Below, in pieces: positions 10,176 to 19,696 of a stretch of 64,000 nucleotides of DNA. The stretch comes from Comamonas sp. GTDB lineage: Bacteria; Pseudomonadota; Gammaproteobacteria; Burkholderiales; Burkholderiaceae_C. The DNA lies in contig JAQVCA010000004.1 of assembly GCA_028690035.1 (NCBI GenBank), positions 62,001 through 126,000 of the forward strand. Direction: 5' to 3'. Each line of letters opens with the position of its first letter. Position 1 is the first letter of the stretch. Under the pieces are notes generated by a model. It saw only the letters and a program-made list of their open reading frames with translations, ran no database searches and was not told where the DNA came from. The translations under genes were made by a program, and so were the position numbers.

Positions 10176-10258
10176 AAACAGAGCTGCTTGCGCTGAATAG
10201 ATAAGGATTTCAGGATGAAAACCATTTGAACCCCTTGATATTCAAGCGAAATATGCTC
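10176..10258. repeat. Dispersed hairpin repeat, copy 4 (degenerate right arm)
   Basis: Left arm AGAGCTGCTTGCGCTGAATA, inner arms AAGGATTTCAGG and a decayed counterpart, right arm ATTCAAGCGAAATATGCTC in which the AGCAGCT end is mutated. It lies directly after gap and before that gene's intrinsic terminator. Confidence 0.75.
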
Positions 10259-10260
10259 AC

Positions 10261-10291
10261 AAAAAACCAGCGTTCAGGCGCTGGTTTTTTT
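10261..10291. terminator. Intrinsic terminator after gap
   Basis: A perfect 12-bp stem AAAAAACCAGCG / CGCTGGTTTTTT with loop TTCAGG, followed by more T. The A and T tracts on both sides would let it work in either direction. Confidence 0.9.
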
Positions 10292-10292
10292 A

Positions 10293-10328
10293 TGCGGGAA
10301 AACACTAGGGTGGCTGCGGGAAAACACT
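10293..10328. promoter_or_regulatory. Tandem 14-bp direct repeat upstream of DUF485-actP
   Basis: TGCGGGAAAACACT occurs at 10293-10306 and again, identically, at 10315-10328, with start-to-start spacing of 22 bp (about two helical turns). It lies about 100 bp before the DUF485-actP operon and upstream of two TTGACA hexamers at 10384 and 10395, with a possible TAACAT at 10405. The arrangement fits a pair of same-face binding sites for an activator of acetate uptake, but the factor is unknown. Confidence 0.5.
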
Positions 10329-10430
10329 GAGATTGGCGCCATAGAATCGCGTTCGCGACATTGCTGCACTGCACAATTTCGCATTGACACTGCGTTGACA
10401 CCCATAACATTTACCCGCCCAGGGAGGCCC

Positions 10431-10751
10431 ATGTCCAATCCTTTGTACGAACATATCAAGCGCGATCCGCGCTACACCGAGCTGGTGCAGCGGCGCGGGC
10501 GCTTTGCCGCCACGCTGGCGCTGCTGGTGATCGTGGTTTTTTTCAGCTTTGTGCTGCTGGTGGCTTTTGCGCCCCAGGTGATCGCCATCCGCCTGTTCGA
10601 AGGCAGCCACCTGACCGTGGGCATTGCCCTGGGTTTCACGCAGTTTGTCTTCTTTTGCGCCCTGACCTGGGTGTACGTGCGCCGTGCGAATGGCGAGTTC
10701 GATGAACTGAATGCGCAGATCGTTCAAGACGCCATGGGGAAAACCGCATGA
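10431..10751 (+). CDS. DUF485 inner-membrane protein, acetate permease partner
   Basis: A 106-residue protein with two membrane helices (about residues 22-48 and 58-82). It matches the DUF485 family, almost always encoded just before actP. It begins [20 protein letters not shown] and ends with a hydrophilic helix [13 protein letters not shown]. Its role is unproven; it may stabilise or couple to the solute:sodium symporter. AGGGAGG four bases before the ATG at 10431 decides this start over an upstream ATG at 10395. The last codon region overlaps the actP start as ATGA, indicating translational coupling. Confidence 0.9.
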   Translation: MSNPLYEHIKRDPRYTELVQRRGRFAATLALLVIVVFFSFVLLVAFAPQVIAIRLFEGSHLTVGIALGFTQFVFFCALTWVYVRRANGEFDELNAQIVQDAMGKTA

Positions 10752-12433
10752 CCGGCCACACCACCACTTCCTCCTGGCTGCGCAGCGCGGCCACCCTGGC
10801 CTTGCTGGCCCCCGCAATGGCTCTGGCTGGCCCCGATCTGGGCGCCGCTGAGAAACAGCCGCTCAACTGGCACGCCATCGGCATGTTCTTTGTGTTTGTG
10901 CTCATGACGCTGGGCATCACCTACTGGGCAGCCGGACGCTCCAAATCGACGTCGGATTTCTATACCGCCGGCGGCGGCATCACCGGCAAGCAAAATGGTC
11001 TGGCCATTGCGGGCGACTTTATGTCGGCCGCCACGCTGCTGGGTCTGACGGCCATGATCTACGGCGACGGTGTCGATGGCTACATCTACATGGTCGCCTT
11101 TTTTGTGGGCTGGCCCATCATCTTGTTTTTGATGGCCGAGCGCCTGCGCAACCTGGGCAAGTTCACCTTTGCCGACATCACCGCCTACCGCCTCTCCCAA
11201 GGCCCGGTGCGCACCATGGCGGCGATCAGCTCGCTCACGGTGGTGTGCTTCTATTTGGTGGCACAGATGGTGGGGGCCGGTCAGCTGATCAAGCTGCTGT
11301 TTGGCCTGGATTACAACGTGGCGCTGATCGTGGTGGGCGTGCTGATGATGGTCTACGTGATCTTCGGCGGCATGGTGGCCACGACCTGGGTGCAGATCAT
11401 CAAGGCCTGCATGCTGCTGGCCGGTGGCACGGCCATCATGCTGCTGGCGTTTGCGCAGTTTGGCTTCAGCCTGGATACGCTGCTGACCAAGGCCATGGAA
11501 GTGCACCGCCTGGGCACCAACATGCTCTCGCCCGGCAAGCTGCTGGCCGATCCGGTCACCGCCCTGTCCATGGGCCTGGGCCTGATGTTCGGTATCGCCG
11601 GTCTGCCGCACATTCTGATGCGCTTCTTCACCGTGACCAACGCCAAAGAGGCGCGCAAATCGGTGTTCTACGCCTCGGGCATCATCGCTTTCTTCTTCAA
11701 CGTGATCGCCATCATGGGCCTGAGCGCCATCGTGCTGGTGGGAACCAACCCCGAGTTCTTTGAAGGTGGCGTGGTCGGCGGCAAGCTGATTGGTGGCGGC
11801 AACATGGTGGCATTGCACCTGGCCAAGGCCGCTGGCGGCAACCTGCTGCTGGGCTTTTTGTCTGCTGTGGCTTTTGCGACGATTTTGGCAGTGGTGGCCG
11901 GTCTGGCGCTGGCGGGCGCCTCGGCCATCTCGCACGACCTGTATGCCCGCGTGATCATGAAAGGCAAGGCCAGCGAGTCCAGCGAAATCCGCGTCTCCAA
12001 GATCGCTACGCTGGGTCTGGGCGTGGTCGCCGTGCTGCTGGGCATGGCCTTTGAGAAGATGAACGTGGCCTTTATGGTGGCCCTGGCCTTTGGCGTGGCG
12101 TCCTGCGCCAACTTCCCGGTGCTGTTCATGTCCATGTACTGGAAGGGCCTGACCACGCGCGGCGCCCTGGTGGGCGGCTACACCGGCCTGATCAGCTCGG
12201 TGCTGTTTGTGGTGTTCTCCAAATCGGTCTGGGTGGATGTGCTGGGCAACCCTGCCCCGTTGTTCCCCTACACCCAACCGGCACTGTTTGCCATGCCGCT
12301 GGCCTTCTTGGCGATTTATGTGTTCTCCAAACTGGACAACAGCGCACAAGCGCAAGCTGAACGTGCTGCGTTTGACGACCAGTACGTGCGCGCCCAAACC
12401 GGCGTAGGCGCAGCCAGCGCTGCTGCGCACTAA
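10748..12433 (+). CDS. actP: Cation/acetate symporter ActP
   Basis: A sodium:solute symporter family transporter for acetate and possibly other short monocarboxylates such as glycolate and pyruvate. The 561-residue protein begins with a cleavable-looking hydrophobic segment ending ALAGPDLG, then about 13 transmembrane helices. The SSS signature region [20 protein letters not shown] (about residues 71-90) and [14 protein letters not shown] (about 206-219) are clear. The C-terminal tail is cytosolic and charged. It overlaps the DUF485 stop by four bases. No acs gene lies next to it. An intrinsic terminator follows. Confidence 0.93.
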   Translation: MTGHTTTSSWLRSAATLALLAPAMALAGPDLGAAEKQPLNWHAIGMFFVFVLMTLGITYWAAGRSKSTSDFYTAGGGITGKQNGLAIAGDFMSAATLLGLTAMIYGDGVDGYIYMVAFFVGWPIILFLMAERLRNLGKFTFADITAYRLSQGPVRTMAAISSLTVVCFYLVAQMVGAGQLIKLLFGLDYNVALIVVGVLMMVYVIFGGMVATTWVQIIKACMLLAGGTAIMLLAFAQFGFSLDTLLTKAMEVHRLGTNMLSPGKLLADPVTALSMGLGLMFGIAGLPHILMRFFTVTNAKEARKSVFYASGIIAFFFNVIAIMGLSAIVLVGTNPEFFEGGVVGGKLIGGGNMVALHLAKAAGGNLLLGFLSAVAFATILAVVAGLALAGASAISHDLYARVIMKGKASESSEIRVSKIATLGLGVVAVLLGMAFEKMNVAFMVALAFGVASCANFPVLFMSMYWKGLTTRGALVGGYTGLISSVLFVVFSKSVWVDVLGNPAPLFPYTQPALFAMPLAFLAIYVFSKLDNSAQAQAERAAFDDQYVRAQTGVGAASAAAH

Positions 12434-12493
12434 GCGCAGCGTTCTCCACCGATCCTGCAGAGTGCGCGCAAGGCGCGCCTCTGCCACTGCACA

Positions 12494-12519
12494 GAGCGGC
12501 CTAAGGGCCGCTCTTTTTT
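12494..12519 (+). terminator. Intrinsic terminator after actP
   Basis: An 8-bp GC stem GAGCGGCC / GGCCGCTC with a TAAG loop, followed by TTTTTT. Confidence 0.92.
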
Positions 12520-12664
12520 GTGCGTGCAGCAGGAAGCGTTATCGCACTGCCCCGCAGGGAAATGCCAAAAAAACAACTTAATAATGCAAAAAAAGAATGA
12601 ATTTGATTAAAAATCAATCAAAAAGCCCTTTTTTGCACCATCGTGAACCAATAAATCCAGGTTA

Positions 12665-12681
12665 TGCACCAAACAGGTGCA
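12665..12681. promoter_or_regulatory. Candidate NtrC (GlnG) binding site
   Basis: TGCACCAAACAGGTGCA is a perfect 6-bp palindrome around five central bases and matches the enterobacterial NtrC consensus TGCACC-N5-GGTGCA. A half-site TGCACCA is present at 12634 and another at 12740. It lies about 47 bp before a -24/-12-like element in front of aspA. Confidence 0.55.
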
Positions 12682-12727
12682 AGTTATGCGCTGTGCACTC
12701 GATAATCCCGCCTGCGCCTTGTCCCCC

Positions 12728-12743
12728 TGGGTCGTCCTATGCA
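12728..12743 (+). promoter_or_regulatory. Candidate sigma-54 promoter for aspA
   Basis: TGGGTCGTCCTATGCA has the invariant GG and GC separated by ten bases and matches TGGCACG-N4-TTGCW at nine of twelve defined positions. Transcription would begin near 12755, giving about a 92-nt leader before aspA. Confidence 0.4.
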
Positions 12744-12846
12744 CCATTGCCCGCATGCCCAGAGGAACAAGGCGTTGCCACGTGTTGAACACCGTGTGCC
12801 AGCGCCGCCACCACCGTTTTGTTTTTGATGGATTGAAAGAAGCACC

Positions 12847-14244
12847 ATGCGCCAAGAAAGCGACTTCCTGGGTTCCAAAGACCTGCCCGACAACGCCTAC
12901 TGGGGGGTACATGCCGCCCGTGCGGTAGAAAACTTCCCCATCACGGGCCACACCGTGGCACAGATGCCCAACCTGATCCGCGCCTTTGCCTACGTGAAAA
13001 AGGCAGCCGCTGCTGCCAATCTGGCCATGGGTGCCATCAACGCCCAGCAAGCCGACGCCATCGCCAAGGCGTGCGACGACGTGGCCAGTGGCAAGTACAA
13101 CGACCAGTTCGTGGTGGATGTGCTCCAGGGCGGCGCCGGCACTTCGACCAACATGAACGCCAACGAGGTCATCGCCAACCGCGCGCTGGAAATCCTGGGC
13201 CAGCCCAAAGGCGCGTACCACGTGATCCACCCCAACGACCACGTCAACGCGTCGCAATCGACCAACGACTCGTACCCCACCGCCGTCAAGCTGGCCACCT
13301 ACTTTGGCATCCAAGACCTGCTCAAGGCACTGGCTGCACTGCGTGGTGCTTTCCAAGCCAAGGCCGATGAGTTCAAGGACGTGCTGAAGATTGGCCGCAC
13401 CCAGCTGCAAGACGCCGTGCCCATGACCTTGGGCCAAGAGTTTTCCGCTTTTGTGTCCATGATTGCCGCCGATGAACAGCGCCTGCGCGAATCGGCCTAC
13501 CTGATGTGCGAGATCAACATGGGCGGCACCGCCATCGGTACCGGCATCAATGCCCCCGTGGGCTACGCCGATGTGGTCACCGCCAAGCTGGCCGAAGTCT
13601 CGGGCGTGCCCGTGGTCAAGGCCGCGGACATGATCGCTGGCACCGCCGATACCGGTGCCTTTGCCGACATTTCCGGCATCTTGAAACGCATCGCCGTCAA
13701 GCTCTCCAAGATCAGCAACGATTTGCGCCTGCTGTCTTCCGGCCCGCAAGCGGGCGTGGGCGACATCAAGCTGCCTGCCCGCCAGGCTGGCTCTTCCATC
13801 ATGCCCGGCAAGGTCAACCCCGTGATCCCCGAAGTCATGAGCATGGTGTGCTTTGAGGTGATCGGCAACGACGCCGCCATCACCATGGCCGTGGAAGCCG
13901 GCCAGCTGCAGCTCAACGCCTTTGAGCCGCTGATGGCCTGGTCGCTGCACCAAAGCCTGCACCACCTGGCTGCGGCTTGCCACACCCTGCAGGTCAACTG
14001 TGTGGAAGGCATCGAGGCCAACACCGCCCTGCTGGATGCGCGCATCAGCGAATCGGTGACTTTGGTGACAGCCCTGAACCCGCTGATCGGCTACGAAAAA
14101 TCGGCCAAGATTGCCAAGGCCGCCATTGCCAGCGGCAAGCCGATTGCCGACGTTGCCGAAGAGCTGGGCATCATGAGCCGCGAAAAAATGCAATCGCTGC
14201 TGGTGGCCGACAAGCTGACCACCCCAGGTGCGCTGAGCGCTTGA
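12847..14244 (+). CDS. aspA: Aspartate ammonia-lyase
   Basis: It reversibly deaminates L-aspartate to fumarate and ammonia. The 465-residue product belongs to the fumarase/aspartase superfamily. It has the AspA-type blocks GGAGTSTNMNANEVIANRALE (split as GGAGTSTNMN then ANEVIANRALE, about residues 98-117), HPNDHVNASQSTNDSYPT, GRTQLQDAVPMTLGQEF, and the mobile-loop signature GSSIMPGKVNP with the catalytic serine. The N-terminus ES.DFLG...LPDNAYWGVHAARAVENF and C-terminus agree with AspA rather than FumC. The ribosome-binding site is weak (GAAAG). The upstream region contains candidate NtrC and sigma-54 elements, so expression under nitrogen limitation is a reasonable inference. Confidence 0.9.
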   Translation: MRQESDFLGSKDLPDNAYWGVHAARAVENFPITGHTVAQMPNLIRAFAYVKKAAAAANLAMGAINAQQADAIAKACDDVASGKYNDQFVVDVLQGGAGTSTNMNANEVIANRALEILGQPKGAYHVIHPNDHVNASQSTNDSYPTAVKLATYFGIQDLLKALAALRGAFQAKADEFKDVLKIGRTQLQDAVPMTLGQEFSAFVSMIAADEQRLRESAYLMCEINMGGTAIGTGINAPVGYADVVTAKLAEVSGVPVVKAADMIAGTADTGAFADISGILKRIAVKLSKISNDLRLLSSGPQAGVGDIKLPARQAGSSIMPGKVNPVIPEVMSMVCFEVIGNDAAITMAVEAGQLQLNAFEPLMAWSLHQSLHHLAAACHTLQVNCVEGIEANTALLDARISESVTLVTALNPLIGYEKSAKIAKAAIASGKPIADVAEELGIMSREKMQSLLVADKLTTPGALSA

Positions 14245-14271
14245 TGCCCGCTTGCTAGCTCCCTAAAACGC

Positions 14272-14299
14272 CAACAGGCCTTCGCAAGAAGGCCTGTTG
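14272..14299. terminator. Hairpin terminator between aspA and hpf
   Basis: A perfect 12-bp stem CAACAGGCCTTC / GAAGGCCTGTTG with a GCAA tetraloop. The T-run is poor (TCTTA), but it lies between converging genes. Confidence 0.75.
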
Positions 14300-14350
14300 T
14301 CTTATGGGCGCCGCATCAGAACACGCAGCGCCAAAGTCGGTAGCCGTGCT

Positions 14351-14719
14351 TTAGACCGCTTCGGTGGTGCTGTCTTCCACGCCGCGCACGCTCTCGCGGC
14401 CATGCTTGTCTTTGACCTTGTCCAGATCGGTTTCGACCGCACGGCGCAGTTTTTCCAGCGCGGCGGTGAAAGCGTCTTTCACCTTCTCAGCCTCGGCGTT
14501 GACCGCGACCGGAGGACGGCCATTGGCACGGGTTTCCAGCACGCACTTCTTGCCAGGGGCACCGGTGGCCTTGGTGGCATCGACCGAAGAGAAGAACACC
14601 TCCACACGCACCACATGCTCTTTGAGTCGGGCAAGCTTGGCATTCACTTCCTCTTGCGCCCATTGCGCCAGGGAATCGCCGCCTTGGATGGAATCGTCGG
14701 TATGGACTTGTACTTGCAT
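14351..14719 (-). CDS. hpf: Short ribosome hibernation promoting factor (HPF/RaiA family)
   Basis: A 122-residue protein binding the 30S decoding region and stabilising inactive ribosomes in stationary phase. It starts MQVQVHTDDSIQGGDSLAQW and contains the beta-alpha-beta fold with VRVEVFFSSVDA, CVLETRANGRPPVAV and DAFTAALEKLRRAVETDLDK. It is the short form, without the long-HPF dimerisation tail. AAGGAGG seven bases upstream chooses the ATG at 14719 over one ten codons earlier. Homologues usually sit beside rpoN and ptsN; here it stands alone between aspA (convergent) and a divergent hydrolase gene. Confidence 0.88.
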   Translation of the reverse strand: MQVQVHTDDSIQGGDSLAQWAQEEVNAKLARLKEHVVRVEVFFSSVDATKATGAPGKKCVLETRANGRPPVAVNAEAEKVKDAFTAALEKLRRAVETDLDKVKDKHGRESVRGVEDSTTEAV

Positions 14720-14961
14720 GTGAATCCTCCTTGTCACCAAATGCTGCACCCAGTGCAGCTAAATACCGGTGGGTTGGCGCCAGCGCGACAACCATCGGCC
14801 CTGAGCCACATCCTAAACCGAAAAAACCGCTTGCTTGGCACTCATGGGCCAGAATCGGCCCTAGATGACAAAAATCCCATCTGGCGCTACAACGCGTGTC
14901 CCCGTCCCCGCACTTTCTTGGGTTTGCCTGCTGTTGGCGCACCCTTTGCAGCCTTTCACTT

Positions 14962-15834
14962 ATGACACCACCCGCTGCCCATCGCCTCAAAATTGGTCTT
15001 TCGGCTTGCTTTTCCCATGCCGATCCGGCCCGCCCCCTGTTCACGGGTAAAACGCTGCAGTATGTGGAGCAATCGATCGCGCACTGGATCATGTCCGCAG
15101 GCGCCATGGTGGTGATGGTGCCCTGCCCCACGGGCGAGACCGCGCGCGGCGATGTGACGCTGGCGCACTACGCCGATTGGCTCGATGGCGTGGTCATGCA
15201 CGGTGGCGCAGATGTCTGGCCCGGCAGCTATGGCGAAGAGCCTCTGCGCCCCGAGTGGCTGGGCGACCGCGTGCGCGACCTGTACGACCTGGCCGTGGTG
15301 GAGGCCTTCAGCCAAGCGGGCAAGCCCATTTTTGGCGTGTGCCGGGGGCTGCAGCTGATCAACGTGGCCTTTGGCGGCACGCTGTACCAAGACATCCTGA
15401 CCCAGGTGCCCGGCGCCCAGGTCCACCGCAATGCCCATGCCTACGACCGCCACCAGCACGATATCCGCATCCAGGACAACAGCCACCTGGCCCAGCTCTA
15501 CCCCGGCGTGCAGACGGCGCGCGTGAACAGCATCCACCACCAGGCCATCAAGGACGTGGCCCCGGGTTTTGCAGTCGAGGCCTGGAGCCTGCCCGATGGC
15601 ATCCCTGAGGCGATTTGCCGCCACCAGCCCCAGCACAGCTACATTGCCGCCACCCAATGGCATCCGGAGTTTTTGATTCCCGAATGCCCCACGCTGGACA
15701 GCCGCCCCCTGCTGGACGATTTTCTGCACGCCTGCACTCTGGCCAAAAAACACCCGGCGCGCAGCCACAGCCCCTTTCAGATCCGCGACCGTGCGGCCCG
15801 CTTGCTGCGGCGTGCCCTGTTGCGCACTCATTAA
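14962..15834 (+). CDS. Gamma-glutamyl-gamma-aminobutyrate hydrolase family protein (peptidase C26)
   Basis: A class I glutamine-amidotransferase-like hydrolase related to PuuD, which releases GABA from gamma-glutamyl-GABA in putrescine breakdown. The 290-residue product has the nucleophile elbow IFGVCRGLQLINV (Cys at about 127) and the catalytic His/Glu pair in ATQWHPEF (about residues 232-239). The GGADVWPGSYGEEP segment corresponds to the family's substrate loop. The ATG at 14962 fits the family N-terminus; a longer frame upstream lacks similarity. No other putrescine-pathway gene is adjacent, so the substrate is not settled. A half-length repeat follows the stop. Confidence 0.85.
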   Translation: MTPPAAHRLKIGLSACFSHADPARPLFTGKTLQYVEQSIAHWIMSAGAMVVMVPCPTGETARGDVTLAHYADWLDGVVMHGGADVWPGSYGEEPLRPEWLGDRVRDLYDLAVVEAFSQAGKPIFGVCRGLQLINVAFGGTLYQDILTQVPGAQVHRNAHAYDRHQHDIRIQDNSHLAQLYPGVQTARVNSIHHQAIKDVAPGFAVEAWSLPDGIPEAICRHQPQHSYIAATQWHPEFLIPECPTLDSRPLLDDFLHACTLAKKHPARSHSPFQIRDRAARLLRRALLRTH

Positions 15835-15880
15835 AATAAATAGCTGCAAGCGCTTACTGGGCGTGCGCTAAAGCCATATT
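15834..15880. repeat. Half-type copy of the dispersed repeat
   Basis: AAATAAATAGCTGCAAGCGC then TTACTGGGCGTGCGCTAAAGCC. The short form has one arm (TAGCTGCAAGCGC) and a compact complement (GCGTGCGCTA). It occupies nearly the whole gap between the C26 hydrolase and the sensor kinase. Confidence 0.65.
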
Positions 15881-15896
15881 TAACTAAAAATATTGC

Positions 15897-17474
15897 ATGG
15901 TAAAAATTTTCCAGCGTGAGCAGCGCTCCCTGTTCGGCGAGATTCTGGACTGGATGCTCACGCCGCTGCTGCTGCTGTGGCCACTGAGTCTGGCGCTGAC
16001 CTGGCTGGTGGCGCAATCGCTGGCCAACAAGCCGTTTGATCGCGCCTTGGAATACAACGCGCGTGCGCTGGCCCAGCAGGTGTACCTGGAGCCCGACGGA
16101 CGCATCGGCTTTGGCCTGTCGCTGCCCGCGCACGAAATTTTGCAGGCCGACGAGGCCGACTTGCTCTACTTTCAGGTGCGCAGCCAGTCGGGCCGCCTGC
16201 TCGCCGGGGAGCAGGACTTTCCGGCACCCCCGCCGCAGGAAGCGCTGCGCCTGGGCGAGGTGCTGCTGCACGATAGCGAGCTGCGTGGCATCGACATCCG
16301 TGCGGCCACCCTCTGGGTGCGCCTGCCCGCCGCCGCCGATGGGCCGGTCCTGGTGCAGGTGGCCGAAACCCGCGAAAAGCGCAGCATGCTGGCCACGGAA
16401 ATCATCAAGGGTGTGATGCTGCCGCAGTTCATCATCCTGCCCCTGGCGGTGCTGCTGGTCTGGCTGGCGCTGGCCCGGGGCATTCAGCCGCTGCAGCGTC
16501 TGGAAGAGCGCATCCGCGCGCGCAAGCCCGAAGACCTCTCGCCGCTGAACCTGCGCGCCGTGCCGCAAGAGGTCGTGCCCCTGGTGGATGCGGTGAACGA
16601 TTTGCTACGCCGCCTGCACGAGTCACTGGCGGCGCAAAAGCGCTTTCTGGCCGATGCGGCGCACCAGCTCAAAACGCCGCTGGCCGGGCTGCGCATGCAG
16701 GCCGATTTGGCGCTGCGCCAAGATGTCAGCGCCGACGAGCTCAAGCGCTCGCTGCAGCTGATCGGGCGCTCCAGCGTACGCGCCACGCACACCGTCAACC
16801 AGCTGCTGGCGCTGGCGCGCGCCGAAAGCGCGGGCACCCAGTTGCAGCGCCAGCCGTGCAACCTGGTGGAACTGGTGGTAGAGGTCATGCAAGACCTGCT
16901 GCCACTGGCCTTGGCAAAAAATGCCGACATTGGCTACGAGGGTGCCGATGCCGAGCAGCCTGGGGTCTGGGTGCAGGGCAATGCCACTTTACTCAAAGAG
17001 CTGGTGAGCAACCTGCTGACCAACGCCTTGCACTACACACCTTCCAGTGCCGAGCGCCCCGCCATCATCACGGCGCGGGTACTGCCCGATGTGCCCCACC
17101 AGCAGGTGCTGCTGCAGGTGGAGGACAACGGGCCAGGCATCGCCCCTGAAGACCGCGAGCTGGTGTTCCAGCCGTTTTATCGCGCCCTGGGCAACGAGGC
17201 CGATGGCTCGGGCCTGGGTTTGCCCATCGTCCAAGAGATTGCGCTGCAGCATGGCGGGCAGGTGACGCTGCTGGATGCCCACCCCAGCCACCAGCCGCCG
17301 GGCACCTGTGTGCATGTGCGCTTACCCATGCTGCAAGAAGCTGGCGCAGTGCACCAGGCGCAGCTGCCCGGGGGCAACGAATGGCCTGGCAGTACCGCCC
17401 CCCCTGGCGTGAACTGCTGGGGCAGGGTCAGACCGAGAGCTGTGCCGCCAGGGCGGTGTATTCGGCCACGCTGA
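15897..17474 (+). CDS. Sensor histidine kinase (TctE/QseC-like), orphan
   Basis: The 525-residue protein has two transmembrane segments (about 20-42 and 178-198) bracketing a periplasmic two-component-sensor N domain, then a HAMP-like linker, a HisKA dimerisation domain with [19 protein letters not shown] (phospho-His at about 258) and an HATPase domain (N-box [14 protein letters not shown]1 VEDNGPGI, G2 GSGLGLPIV). Close relatives normally follow a TctD-type OmpR-family response regulator; here only 62 bp with a half repeat lies upstream and no regulator gene is present nearby. No Shine-Dalgarno precedes the ATG. After VRLPM (about residue 479) a non-conserved tail of some 45 residues runs on over the 3' end of rsmA on the other strand, so the natural stop seems lost. 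Confidence 0.85.
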   Translation: MVKIFQREQRSLFGEILDWMLTPLLLLWPLSLALTWLVAQSLANKPFDRALEYNARALAQQVYLEPDGRIGFGLSLPAHEILQADEADLLYFQVRSQSGRLLAGEQDFPAPPPQEALRLGEVLLHDSELRGIDIRAATLWVRLPAAADGPVLVQVAETREKRSMLATEIIKGVMLPQFIILPLAVLLVWLALARGIQPLQRLEERIRARKPEDLSPLNLRAVPQEVVPLVDAVNDLLRRLHESLAAQKRFLADAAHQLKTPLAGLRMQADLALRQDVSADELKRSLQLIGRSSVRATHTVNQLLALARAESAGTQLQRQPCNLVELVVEVMQDLLPLALAKNADIGYEGADAEQPGVWVQGNATLLKELVSNLLTNALHYTPSSAERPAIITARVLPDVPHQQVLLQVEDNGPGIAPEDRELVFQPFYRALGNEADGSGLGLPIVQEIALQHGGQVTLLDAHPSHQPPGTCVHVRLPMLQEAGAVHQAQLPGGNEWPGSTAPPGVNCWGRVRPRAVPPGRCIRPR

Positions 17475-18192
17475 CCTCTTCGGCGCGGCGCTGCAGGTCG
17501 AAGGTGCCGGAAAAAGATTTTTCTTCCAGCCAACGTCCCAGGGTGTTGCGCAAGATTTTGCGCCGCTGGCTGAAGGCCACCTGCACCAGCGGCTCCAGCA
17601 CCTTGCGCTCCAGCGCGGCAGGCTCGGCACGCGGCAGCATGCGCACCACGGCACTGTTCACCTTGGGCGGCGGGTTGAAGCTTTCGGGGGGCACCAGCAG
17701 CACGTTTTCCATGGCGTAGCGCCACTGCAGCATCACCGTCAGGCGGCCATAGTCGGCGGTGGCAGGCTGGGCCACCATGCGATCGATCACTTCTTTTTGT
17801 AGCATGAAGTGCTGGTCTTGCACCACATCCACATGATCGAGCAGGTGAAACAGGATCGGACTGGAGATGTTGTACGGCAGGTTGCCCACCACGCGCAGCT
17901 TGGGCACCCCCAAGGTGGCGGCCAAGGCCGTGAAATCGACCTTGAGCACATCCGACTCCACCACATCCAGCCCCTGACGGCCACGCAGACGCGCGGCCAG
18001 ATCGCGATCGAGCTCAATCACCGTCATCTGACCCACACGCTCAAGCAGCGGCTGGGTCAGGGCCATCAGGCCTGGACCAATTTCCACCAGCGGCTCGCCA
18101 GCGCGCGGGGCGATGGCTTGCACGATGTGGTCGATGATGGCGCCATCGACCAGAAAATTCTGTCCAAAGCGTTTGCGGGGGATGTGCTTCAC
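17428..18192 (-). CDS. rsmA: 16S rRNA (adenine1518-N6/adenine1519-N6)-dimethyltransferase RsmA
   Basis: KsgA/RsmA dimethylates two adjacent adenosines at the 3' end of 16S rRNA during 30S maturation. The 254-residue form starts [13 protein letters not shown], with the SAM-binding [11 protein letters not shown], the acidic ELD, and the catalytic [13 protein letters not shown] chose the GTG at 18192, which gives the family start [11 protein letters not shown]; a TTG at 18219 would add nine residues. It lies downstream of surA in the lptD-surA-rsmA order, with about 44 bp between. Its 3' end overlaps the extended kinase tail by 47 bp on the opposite strand. Confidence 0.93.
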   Translation of the reverse strand: MKHIPRKRFGQNFLVDGAIIDHIVQAIAPRAGEPLVEIGPGLMALTQPLLERVGQMTVIELDRDLAARLRGRQGLDVVESDVLKVDFTALAATLGVPKLRVVGNLPYNISSPILFHLLDHVDVVQDQHFMLQKEVIDRMVAQPATADYGRLTVMLQWRYAMENVLLVPPESFNPPPKVNSAVVRMLPRAEPAALERKVLEPLVQVAFSQRRKILRNTLGRWLEEKSFSGTFDLQRRAEEVSVAEYTALAAQLSV

Positions 18193-18236
18193 CGGGGCGG
18201 TTCTTTCATAAGGTGTCAAGCCAAGGAGGGGGCCGC

Positions 18237-19676
18237 TCAGCGGCGCACCGACCCATCGGCGTTGCGGTATTCCACGTAGGCCAGGCTGCGCAGCTCCTGC
18301 GCCCAGGTGGCGTAGGCTTTTTCCAGCTTTTCTTCGCGCACGATGTTGCGCAGCATCTCGCGCTGCTGGCGCGCATCCAGGGCCACTTGGCGACGGTCTT
18401 CCAACAAGATCAAATGCACACCAAAGCGCGACACCACCGGCTGGCTAATTTCGCCAGGCTGCAGGCTCTGCAGCACGCGCTCGAACTCGGGCACAAACTG
18501 GCCGGGGCTGGACCAGCCCAGCGCACCACCCTGGGCCGCGCTGCCATCCTGCGAATACTGCTGGGCCAGCTGGCCAAAGCTGGCCTGGCCGCGCTCGAGG
18601 CGCTGGCGCAGCTCTTGCAGCTGCGCGGCGGCCTGGCGCTCGTTCAGCTGGGCCGAGGGGCGCAGCAAAATGTGGCGCGACTGGTGCTGGGTGACCACGC
18701 TGGGCACCCCGGCGGTACTTTTGTCCAGCACGACCAGAATGTGAAAGCCTGCGGGCGAGCGCAGCGGCCCGACCAACCCGCCCACGGGGGTGTTGTCCAC
18801 GGCGTTGACAAACGCCTGTGGGTAGCGCTCAGCCGGGCGCATGCCCATGACCGGCTCGCCCGCGTTGGAGTAACGCAGCGCCACGGCGGCCAGCTCGGTG
18901 CCACCGCGCAGCGCTTGCACGGCCTGCTCGGCCTTGCTGTGCAGCTCGCGCACCTGGGCGGGGCTGGCGCTCTCGGGCACGGCAATCAGAATATGGCCCA
19001 GATTCAGGGCCTGCACCGGGCCGGTGGCGTTGGCGCTGCGCTGTTTGGCCTGGTACTGGTCGATGTCTTGATCAGAGACGCGCACGCGGCTGTCCAGATC
19101 GCGCTCGCGCAGACGTTGGATGAGCAGCTGGTCGCGGATTTCCTGACGCAGGCGCGCAGCGCTGATGCCCTGGGCCTGCAACTGGGTCTGCAGCTGCTCC
19201 ACCGAGCCGTTGTTCTGGCGCGCGACGTTCTCCAGCGCCTGCTCCACGGCAAAGTCGTCCACGCGCAGGCCGGTTTCTTGGGCATGCTGGATCTGGGTCT
19301 TCTCAACGATCAGTTGCTCCAGCACTTCCGGGGCCAGGGACTCGGGGTCGGGCAGCCGCTGCGCGCCTTGTTCGGCCATGGTTTGCAACACCCGGCGCGT
19401 GCGGATAAGCACCTCATTGCGCGTGATCGGCTCAGAGTTGACCACCGCCACGATGTAGTCGGCGGTGCGCACCGCGGCAGGCGCAGGCGGCAGGCGCGTC
19501 TGGGTGGCCGAAGCGGCCAGCGCTTTTTGCACCTCGGCCTGGTTGGCAGCAGAGGGCTGGGTGGTTGCGTTGGCTGCGTTGGCTGCCGTTTGGGCATAGC
19601 TGGTGCAAACGGCCAGCCACAAGGTGGCCCCCAAGGCCAGCTGGCGGGGCAGGGTGTTGAAGCAAAGCGTCGTCAC
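18237..19676 (-). CDS. surA: Periplasmic chaperone/peptidyl-prolyl isomerase SurA
   Basis: It escorts outer-membrane proteins, including LptD, to the BAM complex. The 479-residue protein has a Sec signal (hydrophobic core [17 protein letters not shown]), a SurA_N domain ([15 protein letters not shown] to about residue 205), and two parvulin domains. The first (about 220-330) contains [17 protein letters not shown]; the second (about 345-445) contains [12 protein letters not shown] and [16 protein letters not shown]. The start is a GTG with GAGGA upstream. It is transcribed directly after lptD with 20 bp between, the usual arrangement. Confidence 0.94.
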   Translation of the reverse strand: MTTLCFNTLPRQLALGATLWLAVCTSYAQTAANAANATTQPSAANQAEVQKALAASATQTRLPPAPAAVRTADYIVAVVNSEPITRNEVLIRTRRVLQTMAEQGAQRLPDPESLAPEVLEQLIVEKTQIQHAQETGLRVDDFAVEQALENVARQNNGSVEQLQTQLQAQGISAARLRQEIRDQLLIQRLRERDLDSRVRVSDQDIDQYQAKQRSANATGPVQALNLGHILIAVPESASPAQVRELHSKAEQAVQALRGGTELAAVALRYSNAGEPVMGMRPAERYPQAFVNAVDNTPVGGLVGPLRSPAGFHILVVLDKSTAGVPSVVTQHQSRHILLRPSAQLNERQAAAQLQELRQRLERGQASFGQLAQQYSQDGSAAQGGALGWSSPGQFVPEFERVLQSLQPGEISQPVVSRFGVHLILLEDRRQVALDARQQREMLRNIVREEKLEKAYATWAQELRSLAYVEYRNADGSVRR

Positions 19677-19696
19677 AGGTCGAAATCCTCGGGGGG

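Larger units (their letters stand above)
12520..12846 (+). other. Long regulatory leader upstream of aspA
   Basis: These 327 bp hold no convincing gene. The first half is AT-rich, with TTTGATTAAAAATCAATCAAA as a dyad; the second half contains the NtrC-like palindrome and the sigma-54-like element annotated separately. A short open frame at 12677-12928 overlaps the aspA start out of frame and looks fortuitous. Confidence 0.6.

Noticed and set aside
12847..14244. Class II fumarase (fumC)
   Set aside because: The superfamily signature is shared, but the N-terminus, the NANEVIANRALE block and the length follow aspartase.
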